A stretch of 64,000 bases of DNA from Verrucomicrobiota bacterium (GCA_020630975.1 JAHDID010000015.1:56211-120210); one strand, 5' to 3'. Positions 1-9,387 are shown, numbered from the stretch's first letter. Notes: generated by a model not told the origin, from the letters alone. Translations and numbers: made by a program.

Positions 1-924
1 TCCATCTGAGTATACCGTGCGGCGGAATAGCTCGCGCTCGGTAGCAGACAGACGCTTGACCACATCGGCACGCTCAGGCGAGAGACCATGCTTCACTAGG
101 GCATCGAGCATCTCGACACCGTATGGCTCTGAGTGAGCCTCGAGTGGCGGTAGCCCACCAGCAGATGAGGCACCTACCGATACTAGAGAAAAGTCGGTCG
201 TATAGGCTCCGATATCGACGAGAAGCATATTGAAGTCGCCCTCAGGCTCTTCGTCGGAAGAAAGATTCACATAGTCGAGCAGACCGCTACCTGAGAAAAT
301 CGCATGGATGTCGGGGTAGATCGTACCATCATCATCGATCATGGTATTTCGGCCCTGACTGAGCGCACCGGTGAGGTTGGTCATCGGCTCGGGCTCGCAG
401 AAGATCCACGGACTATTCCAGCCAGCCTCGATGAGGATCTCTTCCATCTGATAGGCATAGAGAGTCTCGCCATCGAAGTCAGGCACACTGATCCGGATCA
501 CTGGATCGTCGAGATCGCGATAGTCGAGCAGACTAGGCAGCATGACCTCGAGCAGCCACTCAAAGTACTTCACTGCCAGCTTCTTGATCGGTGGCCAATT
601 GTCGTTACCCCCATCGAGGTTGTAATAAAACAGACGGCCAATCGATGACTCGGGGTCGAGGATCTCACCTGGAGGCGCAAAGAGGATTGGCTTCCAGTTG
701 CGGAAGACATGGATGCCGTTGCCCGATTTCAGGTCGAAAGCATCTGGACCAAATACCCAACGATCGTCGCGCTCGCGCCAGGCTGCGATAGTCGGGATGC
801 AGATGCGCGCTTCATCGAGATTCAGCCGCTCATGGCTGAGAAGCCGAGATGTGCTATCCGGATTTTCACGCACCGCTATCTTGGTGTAGGCGGCGCCGAA
901 ATCAATACTGATGGCTGGTCTCAT
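1..924 (-). CDS. Hsp70/actin-fold ATPase, DnaK-like (C-terminus beyond window)
   Basis: The reading frame is open from an ATG at 924 down to base 1, so 308 codons are visible and the C-terminus is missing. Residues 4-18 (ISIDFGAAYTKIAV) match the phosphate-1 loop of the Hsp70/actin ATPase fold. A second glycine-containing strand (LLVDIGAYTTDFSLV, near residues 229-243) matches phosphate-2. Canonical DnaK has IDLGTTNS and DLGGGTFD at these places, so this is a divergent Hsp70 relative and not the housekeeping DnaK. The start lies 30 bases after the stop of a GrpE-like gene on the same strand, which suggests an operon and a dedicated nucleotide-exchange partner. The client and process are unknown. 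Hsp70 assignment is good; an MreB/ParM-like actin homologue is less likely given the GrpE-like neighbour. Confidence 0.75.
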   Translation of the reverse strand, partial: MRPAISIDFGAAYTKIAVRENPDSTSRLLSHERLNLDEARICIPTIAAWRERDDRWVFGPDAFDLKSGNGIHVFRNWKPILFAPPGEILDPESSIGRLFYYNLDGGNDNWPPIKKLAVKYFEWLLEVMLPSLLDYRDLDDPVIRISVPDFDGETLYAYQMEEILIEAGWNSPWIFCEPEPMTNLTGALSQGRNTMIDDDGTIYPDIHAIFSGSGLLDYVNLSSDEEPEGDFNMLLVDIGAYTTDFSLVSVGASSAGGLPPLEAHSEPYGVEMLDALVKHGLSPERADVVKRLSATERELFRRTVYSDG

Positions 925-954
925 AGGTCTATGGTCGGTGAAATATCTATAAGA

Positions 955-1737
955 TTAATCTATTTTTACAATCGCTTTCTCCAGCAAGAATTCGCCGAAT
1001 CCATCGTTCACTGACCAACCTGGCTCGACCACTTCTACAGGGTCGCCAGGAAAGACGGGCTCTCTGCAGAGGTGGATGGTACCATCCATGATTACTCGAT
1101 CCCCTGCGGTGCCGATAGGAGTGAGACCGGCATTGCTCATCGCAGCAGCGACTGCCTGTTTGGCCTCGGCGTTGGGGGAGTGTTTCCAAGCAACGACCAG
1201 CTCCTGAGCTAGGCGTCTCTTGAAGTCTGAGTCCTCGCGGCTGAGATCCTCCTCGACGACCTCGACTTGAGGCGGGGGTGGAGGTGAGGGTGCCGGACTC
1301 ATGTCCTTACTTTCTGCGATCGTTACGATCTGATTGATGAGGAGATTGCAGCAGCGGGCGATCTTGGCGTGATCTTCGTCCCACAGCTCGGTGCGCGCCA
1401 TCAGCGACCAGCGCTGCAGCAGTGGCAGCTGGTAGATGGCGGAAGCACCTGCGACCAGCCCCGGACGATCCTTGGGGTTGGTATTGCGGATCAGCCACTC
1501 GAGGCCGCCTGGTAGCAGGCGCACGTAGATGGGCTGATTGAGAGGCGTACGCAGCTCCTCAGCCCAGAGCGCTGGCATCGCATTGAAGCCGTGCTGCACG
1601 GCCTTGCCGAATGCACCCACCTTCTTAGCGAATAGACCGGTACGGTCGGTCTTGCCGTGGTACAGCTTCACCGGCCCGGGCACGCGGACTGCTTTATTCA
1701 GAGCAGTATCGATAAGATTTTTGACTTGTGGGTCCAA
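955..1737 (-). CDS. GrpE-like nucleotide exchange factor with extra N-terminal domain
   Basis: This 260-residue protein has an unrecognised N-terminal part (1-145), a proline-rich linker (about 147-156) and a C-terminal part (165-260). The last 50 residues resemble the beta-rich head of GrpE: GDRVIMDGTIHLCREP is followed by VEVVEPGWSVNDG and ends in EKAIVKI, where GrpE has VVEVLQ.GY..ND....AMVKV. GrpE accelerates ADP release from Hsp70, and the next gene downstream is an Hsp70-like ATPase, so the pair probably works together. The long dimer helix typical of GrpE is not obvious. The start is a TTG; an AGGAG Shine-Dalgarno sequence lies ten bases upstream (complement of 1748-1752), which supports it. 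Function of the N-terminal domain is unknown. Confidence 0.6.
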   Translation of the reverse strand: MDPQVKNLIDTALNKAVRVPGPVKLYHGKTDRTGLFAKKVGAFGKAVQHGFNAMPALWAEELRTPLNQPIYVRLLPGGLEWLIRNTNPKDRPGLVAGASAIYQLPLLQRWSLMARTELWDEDHAKIARCCNLLINQIVTIAESKDMSPAPSPPPPPQVEVVEEDLSREDSDFKRRLAQELVVAWKHSPNAEAKQAVAAAMSNAGLTPIGTAGDRVIMDGTIHLCREPVFPGDPVEVVEPGWSVNDGFGEFLLEKAIVKID

Positions 1738-1828
1738 ACTAACAGATCTCCTAAAACACGACTATGGATAAACCTGCACGTCGATCAAGAGAAATAGTTA
1801 AGAAACCTAAAATATCTTTGTATTTTTA

Positions 1829-2938
1829 TCAGAATGCCTCGGAGATCAGCTGGATGTAGCGTGATCCACTGCCGGAAAGCGAGGCTTTGCTCCCGGAGCC
1901 CTCGATGCGGCCCATGGTGAGAAAGGAGTGATTCGTGTTCACCGGCTTCACCGAAGTCACCAACGGATAACGAAGTGACTCGGTGCTGGGGCGGATCGAT
2001 AGCGGCACACCAGAGCGCGCAAAGGTGTACTCCCAGCTGGTAGCACTGGCTGCGCCCTCCATCTCTCGGCCCAGCCAGGGGTGGCGCCTGAGCACGCCCG
2101 GCGGGTTCTTGCCAGGCGCACGCACTTTGAAATAAGCCTCCTCCTTGGCCAGAAACTCACGAATCGTGATCGCAGGATTGGCCGATTTCTCTCGATACAG
2201 CCGAGCGATATCCATGCCTGTCAGATTGAAGCCATTGAAGATATCGTGGTGATTCTTGGAAGTGAAATGCTTGCCATACCAGGTCTTGAAGCGATCGCTG
2301 AGCATGAAGTTGAGCTCCACATGCACGTGTGCCCGCTCTTTGTTGATGCCTCGCCCGGTGTAGCCGAGACGCCCCAGAGTATCGCCAGCCTTGACCGGCT
2401 GCTCCACTTTGACACTGGGGAAGGCCAGATGAGCGTATAGCGAGTAGAAAGCGCCCTCGGGCCAGTCGTGCTGAACCACCACGTACTTGCCAAAGCTACT
2501 AGCCGAAGCCGATGGATTCACATAGACCACCGTACCGTCGGAGATCGCATAGACATCGTCGAGAGGCTCACCGTTTTTATCGCGGCGCACAGGCTTCACA
2601 TCGATTCCCTCATGAAGGCGGGTGAAAACGACGCCAATACCGGTGCGCTTCTGATTTCGCACAAAACCATACTGCCCGCCCTGCCAGGGCTTAGACTTCA
2701 CCCCCTCGAAGGTGCGATCTGTGTACATGTAGTAGCTGCTGGGATCGGAGAAGATATTGCGATTGTCCGTAGGTAGCACCAGTCGGAAAGATGGCTCGCG
2801 ACCGGCCACATCGGTAGCCTCTATGGATCCATCCTGATAGACTTGGCCTTCGGCAGGCTCGCTAGATCTATCGCAGGAGCTCAGCCCTAGGCAGAATACA
2901 GCTAAGGCTAGGGTGTGGCGGACAAATGATGCAGACAT
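1829..2938 (-). CDS. M23 (LytM-type) metallopeptidase lipoprotein
   Basis: The 369-residue product starts with a lipoprotein signal peptide whose lipobox LSSC places the lipidated cysteine at residue 22. The M23 zinc site is visible: H109 and D113 in HEGID, the HVH motif at 204-206, and H170 in LYAHL as the further active-site histidine. The stretch VKAGDTLGRLGYTGRG is the usual loop before the HxH motif. M23 enzymes cut peptide cross-links in peptidoglycan, so this protein probably remodels the wall from the outer or inner membrane face. The last 120 residues have no clear family. All key residues are present, so an active enzyme is expected. Confidence 0.88.
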   Translation of the reverse strand: MSASFVRHTLALAVFCLGLSSCDRSSEPAEGQVYQDGSIEATDVAGREPSFRLVLPTDNRNIFSDPSSYYMYTDRTFEGVKSKPWQGGQYGFVRNQKRTGIGVVFTRLHEGIDVKPVRRDKNGEPLDDVYAISDGTVVYVNPSASASSFGKYVVVQHDWPEGAFYSLYAHLAFPSVKVEQPVKAGDTLGRLGYTGRGINKERAHVHVELNFMLSDRFKTWYGKHFTSKNHHDIFNGFNLTGMDIARLYREKSANPAITIREFLAKEEAYFKVRAPGKNPPGVLRRHPWLGREMEGAASATSWEYTFARSGVPLSIRPSTESLRYPLVTSVKPVNTNHSFLTMGRIEGSGSKASLSGSGSRYIQLISEAF

Positions 2939-2986
2939 ATCGAAAAATGACCCGAGCCAGCGGGGGCACTCTCGGCAGTAGATCCC

Positions 2987-3640
2987 TCACGGACGAGGAG
3001 GATTGACGTATGGATTGGTAGCGGCAGGCGTTTCCTTTTTGCGGCCTACATTCTCAAAAAATTTACCAAAAGGCTTCTTCTTGGGAGCGCCCCCACCTGC
3101 CACTGCCCCACCCGGTCCGGGCACCTGGCTCTGCTGCGGGAGATTGAAGGAAGGCACCGCATCGGGAGAGCCGACTTGGTCGACGTGAGGCACCTGGCTA
3201 TTGATAAACTGCAGATGCTGCTGCGCGAGCCCTTCCCACATCACCAGCACACCATCATTGATCGGGCGATCGATCACCACAGCGCTCATCGGGCCACCGA
3301 CGATACGTGTGCCGAAAAGCTGCCCCTGATTAGCCGTCGTCAGGCCCGTCAGCTCCTGAGCTTTGTGATCTTTCAAACGGAAAGCAGCGCCAAACGACTG
3401 CCCATCCTGAGCGACAAAGGGGTAAAACCACAGGAGATCCGCACTGGTGAAGGCCGGCATCTTGCGAAAGAAATACTGCCGGTGCTCGGAGCCCAACTTC
3501 ACAGGCGTCACGAATTTCTCTGAATCGCTCTCCTCCCCCTCGAGATGAAAGGTGATGACCAGACCTTTAGTCTTCGTCCCTGCTCCGAGGCACAATAGCC
3601 CAACGAGAGCCAATCCTGCCAGTAATGCGCTGTGTTTCAT
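2987..3640 (-). CDS. Exported protein of unknown function with Pro/Lys-rich tail
   Basis: The most likely start is the ATG at 3640, which begins a clean signal peptide (MKHSALLAGLALVGLLCLGAG); a GAGGG sequence lies 12 bases upstream. A longer frame to 3700 adds 20 residues ahead of the signal and is less likely. The mature part of about 200 residues looks like a mixed alpha/beta domain and ends in a low-complexity, glycine-, proline- and lysine-rich tail (PKKKPFGKFFENVGRKKE). I do not recognise a family. It lies between the M23 peptidase and a sulfatase on the same strand. Confidence 0.6.
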   Translation of the reverse strand: MKHSALLAGLALVGLLCLGAGTKTKGLVITFHLEGEESDSEKFVTPVKLGSEHRQYFFRKMPAFTSADLLWFYPFVAQDGQSFGAAFRLKDHKAQELTGLTTANQGQLFGTRIVGGPMSAVVIDRPINDGVLVMWEGLAQQHLQFINSQVPHVDQVGSPDAVPSFNLPQQSQVPGPGGAVAGGGAPKKKPFGKFFENVGRKKETPAATNPYVNPPRP

Positions 3641-3750
3641 GTGCACTTTGATGCCCTCAGTATAAGGGGGAAACCCCTCTCGCCGCAAGGACCAAACCAC
3701 CCCATCAGATGCGCCGTATCTCAGGCCTAAGAAAACGCCTTCGCTTCATT

Positions 3751-5178
3751 TTAGTAATCACCGCCTTGCCAAGACTCGAGCACACTATTTTGCCAGGCCT
3801 CGAGAGCGGTCCGCATCGCATCGGCTCGCGCCTCATGCTGAGCACTGAGATTCTTCGACTCTCCCGGATCGACACTGAGATCGTAAAGCTCATCCACGAC
3901 ACGGCCTGCATTCTCGATCCGATGATACTTCCACGGCCAATCGAGCCATGCCGCGTGACCTCGCAACTCAGCATCGGTGAAATCTGGATACTGCTCGACA
4001 TTCTTCAACAGCCGTCGGGGATGTGGCGTCGGCTCGCCAGCCTGCTCCGCAGCCAGCAGGGATTTGATGATGCGGTCACTCCAGGTCGCCTCCCCTCCCT
4101 GAAACCCATGCCAAAACCCCATCGCCGGACGACTATCCTGCCGACCCGCCAGGATCTGCGAGATATCGATCCCATCGAGAGGGTGAGGCGATTGATACTC
4201 GATGCCCGCCATCGCCAACACCGTGGGAAAGACATCGCAGGAGTTCACAGGGACTGCTACCTTTCGCGGGGCTAATGTGCTCGGCCACTCGAGCAGCGCC
4301 GGTACCCGTAGCCCTCCATCGTAGATGCTACCCTTCTTTTCCCGTCCGCCAGACGACTTGGCCTCCAGCCCGCCATTATCACTGCAGTAGAGCAGGATAG
4401 TATCCTCCGCTATCCCGAGATCGCGCAGCGCCGAGCGCAGCCTACCCACCTGCTGGTCGAGCAAAGTGATCTCGCGAAAATAGCCGGCCTTTTGCGTGTC
4501 CTGATCATCGTAGAGAGTCGCGGCCCCCTCTATGTCATCAGGCACCTCGCCAAATGGGCCGTGAGGCGCTGGAAACCACGTGACGGCTAGCATCGGGCGG
4601 TCGCCAGCATGATGCTCAGTGAGAAAGTCTATCGTCGCATCTGTCGCGATCACCGTGCCCTGCCCTTTAGCCTGGAGGTACTTCCCATTGTGACTGAGAT
4701 AAGGATCCCGATCAAAAAAATTGAGCCCCGATAGCCATTCATCAAACCCTTGCCCTCCTGGAGTGGTCGGACTATCCGGCTGCACCGAGCCGATATGCCA
4801 TTTGCCAAAATGCCCTGTGATGTAGCCATCCTCTCGGAGCACCTCAGCCAGAGTGACCTCTTGCGGTCGCAGGTAGTGGCCGTGGTTGGGCACATTCACC
4901 CGAAAGGCGTGCCGCCCTGTCAAAAAAGCTGCCCGCGTCGGCGAGCACACTGGCGAACTAGCGTAGAACCGATCAAACACCACACTGTCCTGCGCCATGG
5001 CATCGAGATGGGGAGTCTTCACAAAAGGGTGCCCTGTGTAGCCACAATCGCCGTAGCCGTGATCGTCGGCCATCACCAGCACGATGTGAGGCCTGCCAGT
5101 ATCCGCATAGACCTCCTGAACGGACGAAACTAACACCACGGCACATATTCCCCAGATGCAGGCGCATGAAACTTTCAT
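3751..5178 (-). CDS. Sulfatase (arylsulfatase family S1), exported
   Basis: This is a formylglycine-dependent sulfatase of about 475 residues. The start at ATG 5178 gives a signal peptide (MKVSCACIWGICAVVLV...); an upstream ATG at 5259 would add 27 residues without signal character and reach to within 6 bases of the divergent sulfatase. The metal-binding DD follows at HIVLVMADDHGYGD. The FGly signature is SPVCSPTRAAFLTGR, with the cysteine at about residue 78. YCSDNGG and KGSIYDGGLRVPALLEWP are typical later sulfatase blocks. It would hydrolyse sulfate esters of glycans outside the cytoplasm after activation by a formylglycine-generating enzyme that is not in this window. The substrate cannot be told from sequence alone. 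Confidence 0.9.
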   Translation of the reverse strand: MKVSCACIWGICAVVLVSSVQEVYADTGRPHIVLVMADDHGYGDCGYTGHPFVKTPHLDAMAQDSVVFDRFYASSPVCSPTRAAFLTGRHAFRVNVPNHGHYLRPQEVTLAEVLREDGYITGHFGKWHIGSVQPDSPTTPGGQGFDEWLSGLNFFDRDPYLSHNGKYLQAKGQGTVIATDATIDFLTEHHAGDRPMLAVTWFPAPHGPFGEVPDDIEGAATLYDDQDTQKAGYFREITLLDQQVGRLRSALRDLGIAEDTILLYCSDNGGLEAKSSGGREKKGSIYDGGLRVPALLEWPSTLAPRKVAVPVNSCDVFPTVLAMAGIEYQSPHPLDGIDISQILAGRQDSRPAMGFWHGFQGGEATWSDRIIKSLLAAEQAGEPTPHPRRLLKNVEQYPDFTDAELRGHAAWLDWPWKYHRIENAGRVVDELYDLSVDPGESKNLSAQHEARADAMRTALEAWQNSVLESWQGGDY

Positions 5179-5265
5179 AGCCTGACCGTAGCGCCTAAAG
5201 ACCATACCTGCCCTTCCGCAAATCGGCAGGGTGCATCTTCTAGCACCACCGCCTACCATCTCGGC

Positions 5266-6705
5266 ATGCGCTCTCGCTTTTTCTTAACGTTGCTGCTCAC
5301 ATCTCTCGCACTAGCTACCGCCGCAGATGAGGCCCCTCGCCCAAATATCATCTACATCATGGTCGATGACTTGGGCTATGGCGATCTCGGCAGCTACGGG
5401 CAGAAAGTCATCCAGACACCGCATCTCGACCAGATGGCTGCAGAAGGCATGCGCTTCACCGATCACTATGCTGGACACACGGTATGCCGACCGTCTCGCT
5501 TGGTCCTATGGACAGGGCAGCACGTCGGCACCACCGGTATCAATGGCAACCTGCCCTACAGCTTCACTGGCAAAGAAGCGACCGTCGGCAAGCTCCTGCA
5601 GCAGGCAGGCTACCAGACAGCAGGCATCGGCAAATGGGCCTGCGGCCACGTCACCGACCCTGCCGAGATCGACAACCCCGGGCACCCGAATCACAACGGA
5701 TTCGACTACTGGATGGGCTACATGAACCAGAGCAATGCCCACAACTTTTACCCCACCTACCTGTGGGAAAACATGACCCAGGTACCTCTCAAGGGCAATG
5801 TGATCGGCGATTACCCCGAGGGCAAAGGGCTAGTCTCTAGCGAGCGAGTCACCTACTCGCACGATGTCATGACCGAGCGCATGCTCAGCTGGATCGAGAA
5901 ACATCACGCCGATCCCTTCCTCTTTCACATCCACTGGACCATCCCGCACACCAATAACGAAGGCGGCAGAGTGACTGGCGATGGCCAAGAAGTGCCCGAC
6001 TACGGCAGCTACGCCGATCGCGACTGGCCCAATCCCGAGAAAGGCTTCGCAGCGATGATCGAGCGCATGGATAAAGACGTGGGCCGCCTATTCGCCCTGC
6101 TGAAAAAGCTCGGTATCGATGAAAATACCCTAGTCTGTTTCACCTCCGACAATGGCCCCCATGAAGAGGGTGGCCACCTGCACGAGTTTTTCGACTCCAA
6201 TGGGGTGCTCACCGGCTACAAACGCTCCATGCACGAGGGCGGTATCCGCGTGCCGATGATCGCCCGCTGGCCCGGCCAGATCGAGGCAGGGTCTAAGACC
6301 GGTCTACCATCTGCCTTTTGGGACTTTCTACCCACAGCCTGCGAGCTAGCAGGCATCGACGCCCCTGAGGAGATCGATGGCATCTCCTACGTGCCCACCC
6401 TACTCGGCCAAGATGATCAGCAGAAAAAGCACGACTACCTCTACTGGGGCAGCCGCGAGGGCGATACCTCCATCGGCATCCGCCACGGCAAATGGAAGCT
6501 GGTGAAATACCGCGAGATCAAGCCCGGCACCAAGCGCCGTGGCAAACTACTCGACCCAGTAGGCCCCGACGAGTGGCGCCTCTACGACCTGAGTCAGGAT
6601 CTCCCAGAAGCCAACAACCTGATCGATCAACACCCCGAAATCGCAGAAAAAATGCGAGCCATGGTAGCCGCCGACGGGCTACCCCTGAGCGCTCAGAGGC
6701 GGTAA
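5266..6705 (+). CDS. Sulfatase (arylsulfatase A-like), exported
   Basis: A 479-residue sulfatase with a signal peptide cleaved near TAADEAP. Metal ligands appear in IIYIMVDDLGYGDLGSYG, the FGly motif is VCRPSRLVLWTG with C74, and FTSDNGPHEEGGH plus KRSMHEGGIRVPMIARWP are the usual C-terminal active-site blocks. It is complete from metal site to the C-terminal subdomain (DEWRLYDLSQDLPEANNL). It is divergent from the sulfatase on the minus strand, with 87 bases between the preferred starts, so the two may share a promoter region. The two proteins are not close copies, which suggests different glycan targets. Confidence 0.92.
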   Translation: MRSRFFLTLLLTSLALATAADEAPRPNIIYIMVDDLGYGDLGSYGQKVIQTPHLDQMAAEGMRFTDHYAGHTVCRPSRLVLWTGQHVGTTGINGNLPYSFTGKEATVGKLLQQAGYQTAGIGKWACGHVTDPAEIDNPGHPNHNGFDYWMGYMNQSNAHNFYPTYLWENMTQVPLKGNVIGDYPEGKGLVSSERVTYSHDVMTERMLSWIEKHHADPFLFHIHWTIPHTNNEGGRVTGDGQEVPDYGSYADRDWPNPEKGFAAMIERMDKDVGRLFALLKKLGIDENTLVCFTSDNGPHEEGGHLHEFFDSNGVLTGYKRSMHEGGIRVPMIARWPGQIEAGSKTGLPSAFWDFLPTACELAGIDAPEEIDGISYVPTLLGQDDQQKKHDYLYWGSREGDTSIGIRHGKWKLVKYREIKPGTKRRGKLLDPVGPDEWRLYDLSQDLPEANNLIDQHPEIAEKMRAMVAADGLPLSAQRR

Positions 6706-6729
6706 AATAACTAAGTGTGCAGTCCCGAA

Positions 6730-6764
6730 GCTATAGGTCGAATAGGCCCTATACGGCCTATAGC
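6730..6764. terminator. Possible hairpin after sulfatase gene
   Basis: An exact 8-base inverted repeat, gctatagg/cctatagc, encloses a second short palindrome (aggccctatacggcct). It starts 25 bases after the sulfatase stop. No T-run follows, so it could be a Rho-independent-like terminator remnant or simply an RNA 3' stem. Confidence 0.3.
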
Positions 6765-6939
6765 AATGCCCAAAGCCAGAGAGTCGTAAGAATTTTGTGC
6801 CTTTAAAGCCGATCTGACCGTCCACTATGGTGTGAGCACAGCAACTATTTTGCACTGGATTATTCCGCAAAATCGCTGCAAACTTACAACCTGCCCAACT
6901 GGTAGGTGGCCCTGAAGGGCCTGCACCACACCGCCTTTG

Positions 6940-8451
6940 ATGACGGATCCTTTATCTTCAATTTTCTCTCTCGGACAATTCTCGCCCCCGGAATTTAGCC
7001 AGCTCACGTCTGGCTGGCATGGATTGGCCACGATCGTCCACTACCCGAGTCTCGACTTCGACAATGCCATCGTGCACCTGCTACTGATCTTGCTGCTGGT
7101 GGTCGTCAATGGCTACTTCGTAGCGGTCGAGGTCGCTCTGATCAAGCTCCGCGCTGCTCAGCTCGACGATACCGAGGAAAAATACGCTGAAAACGTGGAG
7201 ATCACTCGCAAAGTCTTAGGCAACCTAGACCGCTATATCCCGACTTGTAAATTTGGAGCCTCGATCACCGGAGTCGGTTTGGGCGCTGTCAGCCTACCGT
7301 TTTTGGTGAATCTCTACTACCCCACCATCAAGAGCCTCGGCCCAGAGTCTTGGCGAGCTGGGCTACTGATCTCCTTTGCCCTAGCCTTCTGTACCATTCT
7401 CGCCCTACTTGTGGTCTTTGGAAAGGTGATCCCCAATTCCATTGGTTTTCGCCGCGAGCGCGAGGTCTCCCTGATCTGCTCACAGAGCATCCACTACTTT
7501 TTCCTGGTCTTCTTTGTGCCGATCGTGGTACTCACCAAATTTTCCAACTGGTTCATGTCAGCCGTGCTGAATATACAGCCAGCCTCCGAGCGCGAGCCCG
7601 AGCACAGTGCCGAGGATCTGAAAATCTTCGTGGAGGAAAGTGGCGAAGACGCTGTAACCGAAACCGAAAAAGAGATCCTCTTCAATGCGCTGGAGCTGAA
7701 CGACCTGACAGCGCTCGATATTTTCACCCCACGCAGTGAAGTGGTAGCACTCGATATCAACGAACCTTTTGAGGTCAATCTAGAGCGTGCTGTCGGCTCC
7801 AAGCACACCCGCTTTCCGCTGATCAATGAGCACCTCGACGAGACTCTAGGCCAGGTCCACATCAAAGACCTAATCTATCTGCTGCAGCGCCACCGGGACA
7901 GCGATAAAGAGCCCAGCCTCACCGATGTACGCCGGCCGATCGCCCAGATCACCGAGGACATGGCTCTCGATGAGCTGCTCAAGCTGTTTCTCTCTGAGAA
8001 AGCCCATATCGCCCTAGTGGTCGACAAGTATGGCGGAGCTCAGGGTGTCGTCATACTCAATGAACTACTCGAAACCCTAGTCGGCGATATCCAAGACGAA
8101 TTCGAAGAAGACGAAGAAGAGCTCTACCAGAAGATCAGTGATGACGAATACGTGATCGCAGGCAATATGCCACTCCACGAGCTAGACGACGTCATCCCCG
8201 AGCTAGACCTCGATAGCCCAGACGTGTCGACCGTAGCGGGCTACGTGACCTCTGTCATCGGCCACCACCCCAAGGAGGGAGAAACCACGGAGATCGAAGG
8301 CTTTATCGTCGAAGTCACCAAAACTGATGAGCGCAAAGTCCACGAAGTGAAACTAGAGCGTATCCAAAAAGAGGACAAAACCGAAGTCACTGAGGCCACG
8401 AGAAGAGAAGAATCCAGCAATGTGCCTACCGAGCGAGCAGAAGCCCTGTAG
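6940..8451 (+). CDS. CNNM/CorC-family transporter (DUF21 + CBS pair + CorC_HlyC)
   Basis: The 503-residue protein has the three-part order of the CNNM/CorC (HlyC/CorC, UPF0053) family. Residues about 38-215 form a DUF21 membrane domain with several hydrophobic helices (LLLILLLVVVNGYFVAVEVALI and others). Two CBS motifs follow between about 235 and 370 (FTPRSEVVALDI, KAHIALVVDKYGGAQGVV). A CorC_HlyC domain ends near residue 470 (DDEYVIAGNMPLHELDDVI). These proteins take part in Mg2+ (or Co2+) export or homeostasis. The ATG at 6940 is preferred over a TTG one codon earlier. The 230 bases before it hold only the small hairpin already listed. The acidic, Glu/Thr-rich tail is variable in the family. 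Confidence 0.9.
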   Translation: MTDPLSSIFSLGQFSPPEFSQLTSGWHGLATIVHYPSLDFDNAIVHLLLILLLVVVNGYFVAVEVALIKLRAAQLDDTEEKYAENVEITRKVLGNLDRYIPTCKFGASITGVGLGAVSLPFLVNLYYPTIKSLGPESWRAGLLISFALAFCTILALLVVFGKVIPNSIGFRREREVSLICSQSIHYFFLVFFVPIVVLTKFSNWFMSAVLNIQPASEREPEHSAEDLKIFVEESGEDAVTETEKEILFNALELNDLTALDIFTPRSEVVALDINEPFEVNLERAVGSKHTRFPLINEHLDETLGQVHIKDLIYLLQRHRDSDKEPSLTDVRRPIAQITEDMALDELLKLFLSEKAHIALVVDKYGGAQGVVILNELLETLVGDIQDEFEEDEEELYQKISDDEYVIAGNMPLHELDDVIPELDLDSPDVSTVAGYVTSVIGHHPKEGETTEIEGFIVEVTKTDERKVHEVKLERIQKEDKTEVTEATRREESSNVPTERAEAL

Positions 8452-8473
8452 CAGCAAAGCTCAGGCTTCCGCC

Positions 8474-8517
8474 ATCTGAATACGCGCTATTCCGCTGCAA
8501 TAGCGGCCTCAGATTTT
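8474..8517 (+). terminator. Probable Rho-independent terminator after CNNM gene
   Basis: Two nested inverted repeats lie 22 bases past the stop: an outer atctga/tcagat stem and an inner cgctatt/aatagcg stem, followed directly by four T. This fits a weak intrinsic terminator for the CNNM/CorC gene. Confidence 0.45.
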
Positions 8518-8580
8518 CGTGTGATCAAAATAAGATACTAAACCGCATGTAAAATAAAAGCGTGCATCCTTACCGCTAGC

Positions 8581-9387
8581 ATGCTGAAGTCACTATTCTA
8601 CCGGGTCACCACTCACCCTAAGCTGATGAAAGGCTTTTGGAGAACGGCCTACAATCTGCTGGCCCGCACCTATAGAACAGATAGCTGGCGCTTTATGAAC
8701 TATGGCTTCTCGCCAGCCGAGCGACCGCTTTTCCTCACAGAAGAGACCGAACCCTATGGGGCGCAGATGTACTATCGGGCTGTCGAGGGTGGCGACACCT
8801 TACGAGATAGCCACCTCCTAGAGATTGGCTGTGGTCGAGGCGGAGGAGTCGCCTATCTGCACAGCCAGTTCAGCTGTGACAACTCTACCGGTCTCGATCT
8901 CGCAAAAAACGCGATCTCCTTTTGCCGAAAAACCGATACTGCCACTGGCCTCGACTACGTGGTCGGTAGTGCCGATGATCTACCTTTTGAATCGGCCACC
9001 TTCGACGTCGTAGTAAACGTCGAATCCTCCCACACCTATCCCGATATCCCAAAATTTCTATCCGAAGTCTCGCGTGTACTTAAACCAGGTGGCCGTATGT
9101 ATTTCGTCGATTTTCGCCGCACGGAGAAGATCGCAGAACTGCGCCACCAGCTCTCGACAAGTGGCCTGACGATTGTCCGCGAGGAAGATATCACTAGCGG
9201 CGTAGTCCGTGCCCTGGAGAGGGATAATGACAATAAGATCGAACGTATCGAATCAACCGTTCATCCATGGTTCCGCAGTTTCTTCCGAGAGTTTGCAGGC
9301 ACGGCGGATACCGACATCTACAATGGCTTTCATTCGGGCCGAAACCAATACTGGGCCTTTTGCGCCGAAAAACCATGCGCATCCTAG
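8581..9387 (+). CDS. SAM-dependent methyltransferase (class I, type 11)
   Basis: The 268-residue protein carries SAM-binding motif I (LLEIGCGRGGGVAYL, residues 79-93), an acidic residue after strand 2 (TGLDLAKNAI), motif II-like GSADDLPFESATFDVVVNVESSH and motif III VLKPGGRMYFVDFR. Its general pattern resembles actinobacterial lipid O-methyltransferases of the phthiotriol methyltransferase type (from memory, not from a search). The end overlaps the start of the next gene, an acyltransferase, by 13 bases, so the two are probably translationally coupled and may act on the same lipid or polyketide-like product. The substrate is unknown. Confidence 0.85.
   Translation: MLKSLFYRVTTHPKLMKGFWRTAYNLLARTYRTDSWRFMNYGFSPAERPLFLTEETEPYGAQMYYRAVEGGDTLRDSHLLEIGCGRGGGVAYLHSQFSCDNSTGLDLAKNAISFCRKTDTATGLDYVVGSADDLPFESATFDVVVNVESSHTYPDIPKFLSEVSRVLKPGGRMYFVDFRRTEKIAELRHQLSTSGLTIVREEDITSGVVRALERDNDNKIERIESTVHPWFRSFFREFAGTADTDIYNGFHSGRNQYWAFCAEKPCAS

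Noticed and set aside
304..648. Open frame on the plus strand in the first kilobase
   Set aside because: It lies opposite the Hsp70-like gene, whose minus-strand frame has clear ATPase motifs.
2081..2440. Plus-strand frame opposite the M23 peptidase
   Set aside because: It is a shadow of the M23 coding frame; the motifs and lipobox are on the minus strand.
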